A program made the position numbers and the translations under genes. Shown here piece by piece: positions 36,029 to 45,844 of a stretch of 64,000 bases of DNA. This stretch comes from G965232465 sp965232465 (GTDB lineage: Bacteria; Pseudomonadota; Alphaproteobacteria; JAQWUY01). The stretch covers positions 2,232,001 to 2,296,000 of the forward strand of contig OZ246977.1 in NCBI GenBank assembly GCA_965232465.1. Direction: 5' to 3'. The notes under the pieces were generated by a model that was not told where the DNA came from, made no database searches, and saw nothing but the letters and a program-made list of their open reading frames with translations. Numbering within the stretch: the stretch's first letter is position 1; every line of letters begins with the position of its first letter.

Positions 36029-37195
36029 ATGACATTGTCACTGACATTACCCAACGCACATGGGGCGTTAATACCCTATACTATGCAAAATACATCGCCA
36101 AAGGATTTATGTAATACCGGCGTATTTAACCGTACAGTATATGCGGCCGCACATATTACGGTCGATGCAACCGCTGATTGGACACCGTCGACACATTTTC
36201 CAAAAATAGACTGGGATACGACCTTACAATACCGCCATCACTTGTGGCAAAATGGTTTTGGTATTGCCGAAGCTATGGATACGGCACAACGGGGGATGGG
36301 AATCGAGTGGCAAACCGCCGAAGAATTGATCAAACGCACAGTAACAGAAATGCGGACAGTCAAAGGGGCAACCGCCGTATTTGGGGCGGGAACAGATCAC
36401 TTGGCGGTGGATACTTGTAAAAACCTGAATGATATTTACGATGCGTATATGACACAAATCAGCACCATTTGTACATATGGGGGAAACCCCATAATCATGG
36501 CATCCCGTGCCCTTGCCAAACATGCCACGACACGGGACGATTACATACATATGTATCAACGGCTGATTGATAATACGGATGGACAAGTGGTTCTGCATTG
36601 GCTAGGCGAAGTATTTGACCCCGCCCTAAGCGGATATTTCGGTAGCACAGACATCGCCATTGCCATGGATACGGTATTGGAAATTATTCATAACAATGCA
36701 GATAAAATAGAAGGCATTAAAATTTCATTGTTACAAGAAAAGTGGGAATTAAACCTGCGTCGCCGTTTGCCCGAAGGTGTCAAAATGTACACAGGGGATG
36801 ATTTTAATTATGATCGTATGATTGCCGGTGACAATACCCATTATTCCCATGCTTTGTTGGGTATATTTGATGCGATTGCCCCGGTGGCAGGGGCGGGCTT
36901 AACCCAATTGGCACAAGGGGATACACAAGCATATTTTGATATTATGTCCCCTACTGTTGCCTTGTCTAAGAAAATATTTGAAAATCCGACCCCCTATTAT
37001 AAAGCGGGCATTGTTTTTATTGCCTGGTTAAATGGACACCAAGACCACTTTGTGATGGCAGGCGGTATGCAAAGTATGCGCTCCCTCCCCCATTATGCGG
37101 AATTGTTACAGCTAGCCGATACATGCCATGTGTTGTCGAACCCCGAGCTGGCGGTACACCGCATGCAACAGCTGTTGCAAATGTATGGCATATGA
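36029..37195 (+). CDS. DUF993 (dihydrodipicolinate-synthase-like) protein
   Basis: A 388-residue TIM-barrel protein of the DUF993 type, related in fold to the DHDPS/NAL aldolases. Recognisable parts are RTVYAAAHITVDATADWTP, DTAQRGMGIEWQTAEELI, VLHWLGEVFDPALSGYFGS and IEGIKISLLQEKWELNLRRRLPEGVKMYTGDDFNY, where the lysine of EGIKIS is in the Schiff-base position. AAGGAG precedes the start. The reaction is not known. It is followed on the same strand by an enoyl-CoA hydratase and a glycerate kinase, which suggests a small carbon-catabolism operon. Confidence 0.75.
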   Translation: MTLSLTLPNAHGALIPYTMQNTSPKDLCNTGVFNRTVYAAAHITVDATADWTPSTHFPKIDWDTTLQYRHHLWQNGFGIAEAMDTAQRGMGIEWQTAEELIKRTVTEMRTVKGATAVFGAGTDHLAVDTCKNLNDIYDAYMTQISTICTYGGNPIIMASRALAKHATTRDDYIHMYQRLIDNTDGQVVLHWLGEVFDPALSGYFGSTDIAIAMDTVLEIIHNNADKIEGIKISLLQEKWELNLRRRLPEGVKMYTGDDFNYDRMIAGDNTHYSHALLGIFDAIAPVAGAGLTQLAQGDTQAYFDIMSPTVALSKKIFENPTPYYKAGIVFIAWLNGHQDHFVMAGGMQSMRSLPHYAELLQLADTCHVLSNPELAVHRMQQLLQMYGI

Positions 37196-37238
37196 GTTAT
37201 ATTATACCTAAAATACAATCGTAAAAGGGAGAGACCAC

Positions 37239-38009
37239 ATGGGACAGATTACTTGCAATATTAAAAATAATATCGCCACCATAACAATTGATAATATCCA
37301 TAAAGCCAACTGTTTAAGTATGGATATGTTACATATGTTATCGGTACATATGGACACCATATCAAACACCCCCCATGTGCGGGCTATAGTTTTAAGGGGT
37401 AAGGGCGATACATTCTTTTGTGCGGGGGCGGATATCAAAGAATGGGGGCAATTATCCCCCGATGATATGAGCCGCAAATGGATTCGGGGTGGGCACAAAG
37501 TATACCAAGCCTTGCGGGCATGTGATATTCCCAGTATTTGCGTCTTAAATGGACATGCGTATGGGGGCGGGTTGGAAATTGCCCTAATGTGTGATTATCG
37601 CTTGGCGGTGGATGGCATAAACATAGGATTACCCGAAGGATCAGTGGGGACTATCCCTGGGTGGCTAGCATCGGAACAATTGGCACAGATGACCAGCATT
37701 GCCATTGCCAAACAAATGATACTGTTTGGGGAAAACATATCCGCCCATCAGGCACAGCAACAAGGCATTATCACACGGGTTTGTCCCATGGATTCTGTGT
37801 CCGATACCCTAACAAGCATCCTTGATAAAATCACTTGTCGCAGCCCTTATATCACTTCGGTGGCAAAGCGGTTAGTTCACGCAACCTATGGTATTGATAG
37901 CAATCCCATATTACATGAATTTGCCGTATACATGACCGGTGCCAGCAAAGCAGGTGATGAAGGCAAAAATGCGTTTATTGAAAAACGCCAAGCAAAATTT
38001 ACAGAATAG
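37239..38009 (+). CDS. enoyl-CoA hydratase/isomerase family protein
   Basis: A 256-residue crotonase-fold protein, distinct from PaaF and PaaG. Motifs: RGKGDTFFCAGADIKEWGQ (about 49-67), LNGHAYGGGLEIALMCDYRLA (about 103-123), IGLPEGSVGTIPGWLASEQLAQM (about 129-151), and a C-terminal EGKNAFIEKRQAKFTE. The hydratase or isomerase substrate is not readable. It lies 43 bp after the DUF993 gene and 19 bp before the glycerate kinase. Confidence 0.8.
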   Translation: MGQITCNIKNNIATITIDNIHKANCLSMDMLHMLSVHMDTISNTPHVRAIVLRGKGDTFFCAGADIKEWGQLSPDDMSRKWIRGGHKVYQALRACDIPSICVLNGHAYGGGLEIALMCDYRLAVDGINIGLPEGSVGTIPGWLASEQLAQMTSIAIAKQMILFGENISAHQAQQQGIITRVCPMDSVSDTLTSILDKITCRSPYITSVAKRLVHATYGIDSNPILHEFAVYMTGASKAGDEGKNAFIEKRQAKFTE

Positions 38010-38028
38010 CCCAATTTACAGAATAATT

Positions 38029-39165
38029 ATGAAAGTCCTTATTGCCCCGGACAGCTTCAAAGAAAGCCTTTCCGCCCCACAGGTGGCACACATTATCGCC
38101 ACAGTCTTGCAAAAACATGGGATTGAAAGCAAACAATTACCCGTTGCCGATGGGGGCGAAGGCACCACCGCAAGCCTTGTACAAAGTTTAAATGGGATAC
38201 TGCATACAATCCCAGTACACGGTCCATTGGGGCACATCACACACGCATCTTATGGTATGGTACAACATGTCAATACCACAACCGCTATTATAGAAATGGC
38301 ACAATCCAGTGGATTGATGTTGGTACCCCCCAATGCCCGTAACCCCATGCACGCCAACACCTATGGATTAGGGGAAATGATACAACATGCCCTACACAAT
38401 GGGGCAGAACGGATTATCATGGGCATTGGCGGATCGGCAACCAACGATGGCGGAACCGGCATGTTACGGGCATTGGGCGTACGATTTTTGAATAAAAATG
38501 GCACAGAAATATCAGACTTGCCCCAACGGTTATCAGACATATTTACAATAAACACAGAGGGGATCGACAGCAGAATCCACACCACCCCTATTGAAGTCGC
38601 CTGTGATGTAAATAATCCATTACTGGGCAACAATGGGGCAACCGCCATATATGGACCGCAAAAAGGCGTTACGGACGCAACACACCTTGTGCTCGAATCT
38701 GGATTACAAAATTTTGCCGATGTCAGCGAACGACATTTTAATGCTACTTTTCGCCATATCCAAGGCACGGGGGCGGCGGGTGGACTGGGCTTTGCCTTAA
38801 TTGCATTTTTAGGGGCACACCTCACCTCTGGTATCGATTTAATTTTAAAAACTGTCGATTTTGATTCCTGCGTACAATGGGCGGATATAGTCATTACAGG
38901 GGAAGGCAAAATTGACCACCAAACCCTTAATGGCAAAACCCCCGCCGGGGTGGCATCCCATGCCCATACATATGGAAAACCCACGGTTATTATTGCTGGG
39001 GCGGTAACAGATGGCTGGCAATCCCTTATGGACATAGGCGTCAAAAATGCGTACGCTATTACCCCCGACCATATGGATTTGGCAACCGCCCTTGCCAGTG
39101 CCAATGTAAACTTGACCCATACCACAGAAAAAATCATACCTGATTTATATATGTATGGTACATAA
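38029..39165 (+). CDS. glycerate kinase (GarK/GlxK family)
   Basis: A 378-residue kinase that phosphorylates glycerate, feeding it to lower glycolysis. Family motifs: MKVLIAPDSFKESLSA, LPVADGGEGTTASLVQSL, EMAQSSGLMLVPP, GIGGSATNDGGTGMLRALG, VACDVNNPLLG, TGEGKIDHQTLNGKTPAGVA. The start at 38029 is chosen because MKVLIAPDSF is the family N-terminus; no strong ribosome site is seen. A 17-bp-period tandem duplication of AATTTACAGAATA lies between this gene and the preceding stop. Confidence 0.92.
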   Translation: MKVLIAPDSFKESLSAPQVAHIIATVLQKHGIESKQLPVADGGEGTTASLVQSLNGILHTIPVHGPLGHITHASYGMVQHVNTTTAIIEMAQSSGLMLVPPNARNPMHANTYGLGEMIQHALHNGAERIIMGIGGSATNDGGTGMLRALGVRFLNKNGTEISDLPQRLSDIFTINTEGIDSRIHTTPIEVACDVNNPLLGNNGATAIYGPQKGVTDATHLVLESGLQNFADVSERHFNATFRHIQGTGAAGGLGFALIAFLGAHLTSGIDLILKTVDFDSCVQWADIVITGEGKIDHQTLNGKTPAGVASHAHTYGKPTVIIAGAVTDGWQSLMDIGVKNAYAITPDHMDLATALASANVNLTHTTEKIIPDLYMYGT

Positions 39166-39286
39166 TATCTTTTTCTGTTATAAAAAAGAATATTTTTAAC
39201 TTGTAACTCATAAGTTAAAAATGTATAATGCTTTTTAAGTATTTTAAAATCCCCTTGTTAATCCCTTTGGTAAAAGAAAGCATATT

Positions 39287-40036
39287 ATGAAAATATTAGT
39301 ACCCATAAAACGAGTCTTAGACCCCTATATGAAAGTGCGGGTCAAATTGGATGGCACTGGTGTGGATTTAAATGGTGTAAAAATGTCGATGAATCCCTTC
39401 TGTGAGATCGCTATGGAAGAAGCTATCCGCCTCAAAGAAAAAGGCATTGCCACAGAAATTATTGCCGTAACTGTTGGCGATGATAAATGCCAAGAACAAC
39501 TGCGGGCGGGGCTTGCCATGGGGGCGGATACGGCGATTCATGTACAAACTGATAAGGAACTAGAACCTTTGGCACTTGCAAAAGTATTGGTGCAAGTGGT
39601 CAAAAAAGTATCGCCCCACTTGGTCATATTCGGCAAACAAACCATCGATGGGGGCAACAGCCAAACCGGACCTATGGTGGCAACCTTGTTAGGCTGGCCC
39701 CAATCCACATTTATTTCCAGTGTAGAAGTGGGAAATAACGCCTTAAAAACGACCCGTGAAGTGGATGCGGGCATTGAAACAATCCATGTCCGCATTCCCG
39801 CAGTTTTAACCTGTGATTTACGCTTAAACACCCCTAGATTTACCAGCCTGCCCCAAATTATGAAGGCAAAATCCAAACCATTGGAAACCCTCCTAGTGGC
39901 GGACTTAGGCGTGGACATCGCCCCCCGTACACAAGTAATAAACATCACCGAACCCCCAAAACGCACCGCTGGTATCAAGGTCGATACAGTGGCACAATTG
40001 ATTGAAAAATTAACCACAGAAGCCAAAGCATTATAA
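39287..40036 (+). CDS. etfB: electron transfer flavoprotein beta subunit
   Basis: A 249-residue protein with the family patterns MKILVPIKRVLDPYMKVRV, MSMNPFCEIAMEEAIRLKEKG, MGADTAIHVQTD, IFGKQTIDGGNSQTGPMVATLLGWPQ and the AMP-binding-type core. With EtfA it carries electrons from acyl-CoA dehydrogenases. It is followed after 9 bp by etfA. Confidence 0.96.
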   Translation: MKILVPIKRVLDPYMKVRVKLDGTGVDLNGVKMSMNPFCEIAMEEAIRLKEKGIATEIIAVTVGDDKCQEQLRAGLAMGADTAIHVQTDKELEPLALAKVLVQVVKKVSPHLVIFGKQTIDGGNSQTGPMVATLLGWPQSTFISSVEVGNNALKTTREVDAGIETIHVRIPAVLTCDLRLNTPRFTSLPQIMKAKSKPLETLLVADLGVDIAPRTQVINITEPPKRTAGIKVDTVAQLIEKLTTEAKAL

Positions 40037-40045
40037 GGAAAATGT

Positions 40046-40996
40046 ATGTCTGTATTGGTCATTGCTGAACACGATAACACTTCATTAAATCCCACAACCT
40101 TATCGGTTATATGTGCGGGTATGCAGTTGGGCACAGTCACTGTATTGGTGGCAGGCACCGATTCCATCACTGTTGCCAATCAAGTGGCATCCGTCGATGG
40201 GGTATCAGCGGTTTTACACACGGATAGTCCATCACACAATGGCTTCTTAGCGGAAAATATGGCGGACACAATTGCCCGTAATGGGGTCAATTATAAGTAT
40301 ATTTTATTTCCCGCCAATACTTTTGGTAAAAATATCGCCCCACGGGTATCCGCCTTATTGGATACACAACAAATCTCTGATGTCATTAAGATTGAATCAG
40401 CGGATACTTTTGTCCGCCCCATTTATGCGGATAACGCTTTGGCAACGGTTAAATCCTTGGATCCCCGTAAAGTATTAACCATTCGCACAACCACATTTGA
40501 TGCGATGACCCAAAAAAAGAATGCCGAAACAGGTAATATCGCCCCCATAACCGCCACAACACACGGTCCCGAAATGGGTATTAGTGCTTATGTAGGCACA
40601 CAAACCATGGCATCAGACCGTCCCGATTTGTCCACCGCCGATGTGGTCGTATCAGGCGGTCGAGCACTGGGGAGTAAAGAAAATTTTGCCCTGATTGAAC
40701 AATTAGCTGAAGTCCTTAATGGGGCGGTTGGGGCATCCCGTGCGGCGGTGGATGCAGGGTATATAGCAAACGATTCACAAGTGGGACAAACGGGCAAAAT
40801 CGTTGCCCCAAAATTATATTTTGCCATTGGCTTATCCGGGGCAATCCAACATATTGCCGGCATCAAAGATTCAAAAACGATTGTTGCCATAAACACCGAT
40901 CCCGAAGCTCCTATTTTTGATGTAGCAGATTATGGGATGGTAGGCGATTTATTTGAAATTGTCCCCGCATTGATAACCGCATTAAAAAACAAATAG
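40046..40996 (+). CDS. etfA: electron transfer flavoprotein alpha subunit
   Basis: A 316-residue subunit. The C-terminal FAD-binding domain is clear: VVSGGRALGSKENFALIEQLAEVLNGAVGASRAAVDAGYI, GQTGKIVAPKLYFAIGLSGAIQHIAGIKDSKTIVAINTDPEAPIFDVADYG. It pairs with EtfB and passes electrons to ETF-ubiquinone oxidoreductase, the next gene, 10 bp away. Confidence 0.96.
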   Translation: MSVLVIAEHDNTSLNPTTLSVICAGMQLGTVTVLVAGTDSITVANQVASVDGVSAVLHTDSPSHNGFLAENMADTIARNGVNYKYILFPANTFGKNIAPRVSALLDTQQISDVIKIESADTFVRPIYADNALATVKSLDPRKVLTIRTTTFDAMTQKKNAETGNIAPITATTHGPEMGISAYVGTQTMASDRPDLSTADVVVSGGRALGSKENFALIEQLAEVLNGAVGASRAAVDAGYIANDSQVGQTGKIVAPKLYFAIGLSGAIQHIAGIKDSKTIVAINTDPEAPIFDVADYGMVGDLFEIVPALITALKNK

Positions 40997-41006
40997 AACA
41001 CCAATC

Positions 41007-43073
41007 ATGATGGACACTGACGACGATATATCACACCCAAATAAACCTTTTGGGGATATTGTACCCTTTGTTCCCGATGGCACAGATCCCTTGCAAAAAA
41101 TCGATGGTACCATCGCACACAATACGGCACATACCGTCCCCCCCTTTGATGCAGATAAGGGGGATCATATCGCCAACGACTCTGTTCTTACGCATGCGGA
41201 TCCTCCCTCCCTTGCGATTGCCCCCGAACCAATAAAAGATTCTGTGCCATCACCAGCGACGGATATAGAAAATGTATTCCCCCCCGCCACCACCGACAGC
41301 ATTACGCCTTTTGTATCAGCTCCACCATTTGACCCATTCACAGATACAACCACACCCTTTGTATCAACCGAACCCTTCAGCCCAATACCGCATGTGGTGC
41401 CATCCCCCCCCCCCCCGATTACGCATAATACCGTTAATACAGAACATACAGCGATTGAAAGGTCTTATGATGTGATCATTGTCGGGGCAGGACCATCGGG
41501 TTTATCGACGGCTATTCGTATCAAACAAATAGCGGCACAATCTGAACAAAATATATCCGTTTGCATCGTAGAAAAAAGCAGTGAAATAGGCGGACATATC
41601 ATATCAGGTGCTGTCCTAGACCCCAAAGCATTAAACGCATTGCTTCCCAATTGGAAACAGCTGGGGGCACCCTTAGATTGCCCGGCACAAAAGGATTCGT
41701 TTTTATTTTTAACCAAAAACAAAGCCTTTAAGTTGCCCACCCCGCCCCAGATGTGTAACCATGGGAATTACATTATCAGTCTGGGGAATTTTTGCAAATG
41801 GCTTGCCAAACAAGCACAAGACTTAGGCGTGGAAATATACACAGGCATTACCGCCGACCGTGTGTTATATAACGAAAACGACCAAATTATTGGTATTGCC
41901 ACTGGTGATATGGGTATCAACAAAGATGGTACACACAGCCCCCACTATACAAAAGGCATGCACTTAATGGCACCCTATACGGTATTTTCCGAAGGCTGTC
42001 GGGGGTCATTAAGCGAACAGATCATAACAAAATATAACCTGCGACAACACGCAGACCCCCAAACATATGGCATTGGCTTAAAAGAAGTATGGGAAATACC
42101 CCCTGAAAATGCCGATGCAGGACACATCATCCACACCGTCGGCTGGCCCATGGATACAAAAACCTATGGGGGATCATTCTTGTATCACCTAAATGATAAT
42201 ATGGTGGCAATTGGATTTGTCGTAGGATTAGATTATACCAACCCATATCTATCCCCCTATATGGAATTACAGCGGTTTAAACACCACCCCACTATTAATA
42301 AAATTTTACAAGGTGGGCGTCGTATATCGTATGGGGCACGGGCATTAAACGAAGGGGGGTACCAATCGATTCCCAATACTGCATTCCCCGGAGGTATCAT
42401 GGTGGGGTGTTCGGCGGGGTTTTTAAATGTCCCCAAAATCAAAGGGACACACACCGCCATGAAAAGTGGCATAGTTGCCGGTGAAACCCTTGCCCAGGCA
42501 ATTTTATCAAAAAATACACCTGCGGTGCTTCATACTTATACAGACGCCTTAAAAACCTCATGGGTATACGACGAATTGTACAAAGTCCGTAATATCCGTC
42601 CCTCTTTTTACAAAGGATTGTTTGCAGGACTGGCATACAGTGCCTTCGACACCTATGTTTTACAAGGTAAAGCCCCGTGGACATTCAAAAACCATGCGGA
42701 TTACAAACACTTAAAACCCGCCCAACAGTGTAAAAAAATCGAGTACCCCAAACCAGATGGTATATATAGTTTTGATCGCTTAACCAATGTGGCATTCAGC
42801 AATACATATCACACAGAAAACCAACCATCACATTTAAAAATTAAAAACCAATCTGTACCGATTGATATAAACCTTAAAATCTATGATGCCCCAGAACAAC
42901 GGTATTGCCCCGCCGGTGTATATGAAATTATCAAACAAGGACAAGATTGGGTGTTACAGGTCAATGCCCAAAATTGTCTGCATTGCAAAACCTGTGATAT
43001 CAAGGATCCCACCCAAAATATCCAATGGGTATGTCCAGAAGGGGGGGGCGGTCCAACCTATACCAACATGTAA
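41007..43073 (+). CDS. ETF-ubiquinone oxidoreductase with a long N-terminal extension and C13 tract
   Basis: A 688-residue protein; the family is usually about 540-560. The conserved part begins at about residue 152 (SYDVIIVGAGPSGLSTAIRIKQ, FAD GxGxxG) and includes SCADLNG-type and ubiquinone-binding segments, ending in a ferredoxin-like 4Fe-4S domain with CLHCKTCDIKD and IQWVCPEGGGGPTYTNM. Residues 1-150 are low complexity, rich in Pro, Thr, Asp and Phe, with no fold. The end of this extension is encoded by 13 consecutive C (41404-41416), in frame here; slippage would frameshift the gene. A GTG at about 41474 with GAAAGG upstream could reinitiate at the conserved part. It forms the operon etfB-etfA-ETF-QO. 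Confidence 0.9.
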   Translation: MMDTDDDISHPNKPFGDIVPFVPDGTDPLQKIDGTIAHNTAHTVPPFDADKGDHIANDSVLTHADPPSLAIAPEPIKDSVPSPATDIENVFPPATTDSITPFVSAPPFDPFTDTTTPFVSTEPFSPIPHVVPSPPPPITHNTVNTEHTAIERSYDVIIVGAGPSGLSTAIRIKQIAAQSEQNISVCIVEKSSEIGGHIISGAVLDPKALNALLPNWKQLGAPLDCPAQKDSFLFLTKNKAFKLPTPPQMCNHGNYIISLGNFCKWLAKQAQDLGVEIYTGITADRVLYNENDQIIGIATGDMGINKDGTHSPHYTKGMHLMAPYTVFSEGCRGSLSEQIITKYNLRQHADPQTYGIGLKEVWEIPPENADAGHIIHTVGWPMDTKTYGGSFLYHLNDNMVAIGFVVGLDYTNPYLSPYMELQRFKHHPTINKILQGGRRISYGARALNEGGYQSIPNTAFPGGIMVGCSAGFLNVPKIKGTHTAMKSGIVAGETLAQAILSKNTPAVLHTYTDALKTSWVYDELYKVRNIRPSFYKGLFAGLAYSAFDTYVLQGKAPWTFKNHADYKHLKPAQQCKKIEYPKPDGIYSFDRLTNVAFSNTYHTENQPSHLKIKNQSVPIDINLKIYDAPEQRYCPAGVYEIIKQGQDWVLQVNAQNCLHCKTCDIKDPTQNIQWVCPEGGGGPTYTNM
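41404..41416 (+). repeat. C13 mononucleotide tract in the ETF-QO gene
   Basis: Thirteen C residues encode part of the SPPPP segment at the end of the N-terminal extension. The frame is open at this length. Tracts of this length are highly unstable in replication in many bacteria. Confidence 0.85.
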
Positions 43074-43185
43074 TTTTTGCATTTAAATAAGCAATTTTTC
43101 GAAATCGATTACACCTTGACTTAACATAGGATTTTTTATATAATAAAACAAATCGGATTATATATAACAATAAAGGGGAAAAATT

Positions 43186-44007
43186 ATGAGTCATATATAT
43201 AAACAAAAAAATTATGATCGCAGTTTTGGGACATTTCCATTACAAGGCGACGATTTAATAAACGCCTTAACCCATGCCATTAAGGTGGGGTACCGTTCCA
43301 TTGACACCGCACAAATGTATAACAACGAAGATGCGGTGGGGGCATTTATCGCCAATTGTGGCATGCCCAAAAACGATCTGTTGGTTACCACCAAAGTACA
43401 TCCGGATAATCTGAGCGAAGAAAAATTTATCCCTTCTGTACATGCAAGTTTAAAAAAATTGGATATGGATTGTGTCAACATCCTGTTGCTTCATTGGCCC
43501 TGTACAAGCGGTGATAACACTATTTCATTACAATTATTAGAAGAATGTTACAAACAAGGGTTGGCACAATATATTGGTATCAGCAATTATAACAGCACCA
43601 TGATGCGACAATGTCAAGATATTATAAGTACGCCCCTATGTTGTAACCAAATCGAATTTCATCCGTTATTAGATCAAAATATTATGTTACAAGCATCCGC
43701 TGAAACACATATCCCCCTAACCGCATACTGTCCCGTTGCCCGTGGTAAAGTATTCGAGTATGACTTATTTGAAAACATCGGTAAAGACATCGGCAAAACC
43801 GCAGGACAAGTGGTATTAAAATGGATATTACAAAAAGGTGTAACCCTGCAAGTGATGTCAACAAATCCCACCAATATTAAAAATAATTACGCCTTGGATG
43901 ATTTCACCTTGTCCAATGCCCAAATGGCAGAAATAGATACATTAAACAGTGTCGGATACAGATTGGTAAATGCAGACCTAGTACCATGGTGCCCAGAATG
44001 GGATTAA
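43186..44007 (+). CDS. aldo/keto reductase
   Basis: A 273-residue TIM-barrel NADPH reductase. Tetrad pattern: SIDTAQMYNNEDAVG (Asp and Tyr, about 39-53), VTTKVHPDNLSEE (Lys), ILLLHWPC (His). Family segments also include QYIGISNYNSTMMRQC and CNQIEFHPLLDQ. It resembles DkgA/DkgB-type 2,5-diketo-D-gluconate reductases, but the substrate is unknown. AAGGGGAAAAATT precedes the start. It converges with lysK. Confidence 0.88.
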   Translation: MSHIYKQKNYDRSFGTFPLQGDDLINALTHAIKVGYRSIDTAQMYNNEDAVGAFIANCGMPKNDLLVTTKVHPDNLSEEKFIPSVHASLKKLDMDCVNILLLHWPCTSGDNTISLQLLEECYKQGLAQYIGISNYNSTMMRQCQDIISTPLCCNQIEFHPLLDQNIMLQASAETHIPLTAYCPVARGKVFEYDLFENIGKDIGKTAGQVVLKWILQKGVTLQVMSTNPTNIKNNYALDDFTLSNAQMAEIDTLNSVGYRLVNADLVPWCPEWD

Positions 44008-44029
44008 TGCTTAGATTTTAATTCACCTG

Positions 44030-45640
44030 TCATTTTAATTCACCTGCCAAGGCTTTATCGATTAATGCAATTGTTTCATCGATACCGAACAGCAGTATAA
44101 AGCTGCCCATTCGGGGACCTTGTTGTGCACCGAACAGCACATTATAAATTGCCGTAAACCAATCCCGTTTATTTTCATATTTGAATTCCCTTGCCACATC
44201 AAATACGGCGGTTTGCAATTCGGCTGGGTCGTTACAATTCCTTAATGTATGTATACTTTCCTTAAATCTGATAAACTGCGGGCGTTCCGCATCCGTCATC
44301 GGGCGGTATACTTTTTCAGATTTTACAAAATCCCGATAATAATTCAAAGCATAGGTTATCATATCATCCAGTTTTGGATTTTTTTCCGCCGATGCGTCCG
44401 GAACATAACGGGTAATAAACGACCACACCACCGATTTATCCTCTGTATTTGCCACACTGACCAAATTTAACAACAACGCAAACGATATGGGCGATTGGTT
44501 GTGGGGGACTTGTCCCGCATGAATATGGTGAACGGGGTTATCAAAACGGGCTTTTAAATCTTGGTGGGGGTACTTTTCTACCCAAGTTAAATATTCATCC
44601 ATGGCTTTTGGAATAACGCCAAAGTACAATTTTTTCGCAGTTTTTGGCTTTTGATACATAAACAGCGACAACGATTCTTGTGGGGCGTATTTAAGCCATT
44701 GTTCAATCGTCAAACCATTACCTTTCGATTTGGATATTTTCATACCATGTTCATCCAAAAACAATTCATATATCAAGTTTTCGGGCGGTGTACCGCCAAG
44801 GGTGCGGGTAATACGACTACTGATATCTATGGTGGGTTTTAAGTCTTTACCACACATTTCATAATCCACATCCAACGCATACCAGCGCATAGCAAAATCC
44901 GGTTTCCATTGTAATTTACACGCCCCACCGGTCACAAGAGTGGTAATTTCCGCCCCATCCGCACGGCGATATGTCAATGTGCCATTTTCCACATCGATGG
45001 CAATCACCGGAACTTGTAACACATGGTCTGTATCTGGGCATATAGGCATAAATGGACTGTATGTGGAACGGCGTTCTTCCCCCAATGTGGGCAACATAAT
45101 CGCCTGAATTTTTTCATAATACTGTAACAATTTTAACAACGCTGTATCAAACCTGCCACTGGTATAGTATTCTGTACTGGATGCAAATTCATATTCGAAC
45201 CCAAACGCATCCAAAAATTTTTGTAATTGTTGGTTATTATATTCCCCAAAACTGCCACACACACCAAAAGGATCCCGCACTTTTGTTAACGATTTATGCA
45301 GGTCTTGTATCAACATATGTTGGTTGGGTACATTGGTCGGAACTTTACGAAATCCGTCCATATCGTCAGAAAAACACAATAATTTAGTGGGAATTTTATT
45401 TTCCGTTAATTGCCTAAACGCCTGTATCACCATTGTGGTGCGGGCAATTTCCCCAAAAGTCCCAATATGCGGTAATCCAGAGGGTCCATATCCCGTTTCA
45501 AACAACACAAATCCCTTTTTTGGGGTTTTGCCTTGTATCCGCTTTAATACCTTACGGGCTTCTTCGAACGGCCAAGCCTTCGCTGTAATTGCCCTGTCGG
45601 CAATTTCCCAAACAGTATAGGGATTTTCAATATATGACAT
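44030..45640 (-). CDS. lysK: lysine--tRNA ligase, class I
   Basis: A 536-residue class I lysyl-tRNA synthetase, unrelated to the class II enzyme of E. coli and common in alphaproteobacteria, spirochaetes and archaea. The Rossmann signature is GPSGLPHIGTFGE (HIGH at about 58-61) and the KMSKS loop is GMKISKSKGNGLT (about 296). The C-terminal helix bundle carries the anticodon-binding region. A 17-bp-period duplication of its last codons (CAGGTGAATTAAAAT) overlaps and follows the stop. Confidence 0.95.
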   Translation of the reverse strand: MSYIENPYTVWEIADRAITAKAWPFEEARKVLKRIQGKTPKKGFVLFETGYGPSGLPHIGTFGEIARTTMVIQAFRQLTENKIPTKLLCFSDDMDGFRKVPTNVPNQHMLIQDLHKSLTKVRDPFGVCGSFGEYNNQQLQKFLDAFGFEYEFASSTEYYTSGRFDTALLKLLQYYEKIQAIMLPTLGEERRSTYSPFMPICPDTDHVLQVPVIAIDVENGTLTYRRADGAEITTLVTGGACKLQWKPDFAMRWYALDVDYEMCGKDLKPTIDISSRITRTLGGTPPENLIYELFLDEHGMKISKSKGNGLTIEQWLKYAPQESLSLFMYQKPKTAKKLYFGVIPKAMDEYLTWVEKYPHQDLKARFDNPVHHIHAGQVPHNQSPISFALLLNLVSVANTEDKSVVWSFITRYVPDASAEKNPKLDDMITYALNYYRDFVKSEKVYRPMTDAERPQFIRFKESIHTLRNCNDPAELQTAVFDVAREFKYENKRDWFTAIYNVLFGAQQGPRMGSFILLFGIDETIALIDKALAGELK

Positions 45641-45844
45641 GTGTAATATTCCTTGATTGTGCTATGTGCATATTATATCATATGTGGCAAAATAATCTGT
45701 TTTTATCGTTTCGTCAATGATTATTATTGTATTCAATAGGATTTTGATATATATTCACACGCATATATCGTTTATCAGTCATACGATTTTATATGAACGA
45801 TATTTTAAAACTGTAAAATATTTAAAAAATCAACAGAGGATACA

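Noticed and set aside
38361..39137. A 258-codon minus-strand frame within the glycerate kinase gene
   Set aside because: An antisense shadow; the plus strand encodes all glycerate kinase motifs over the same stretch.
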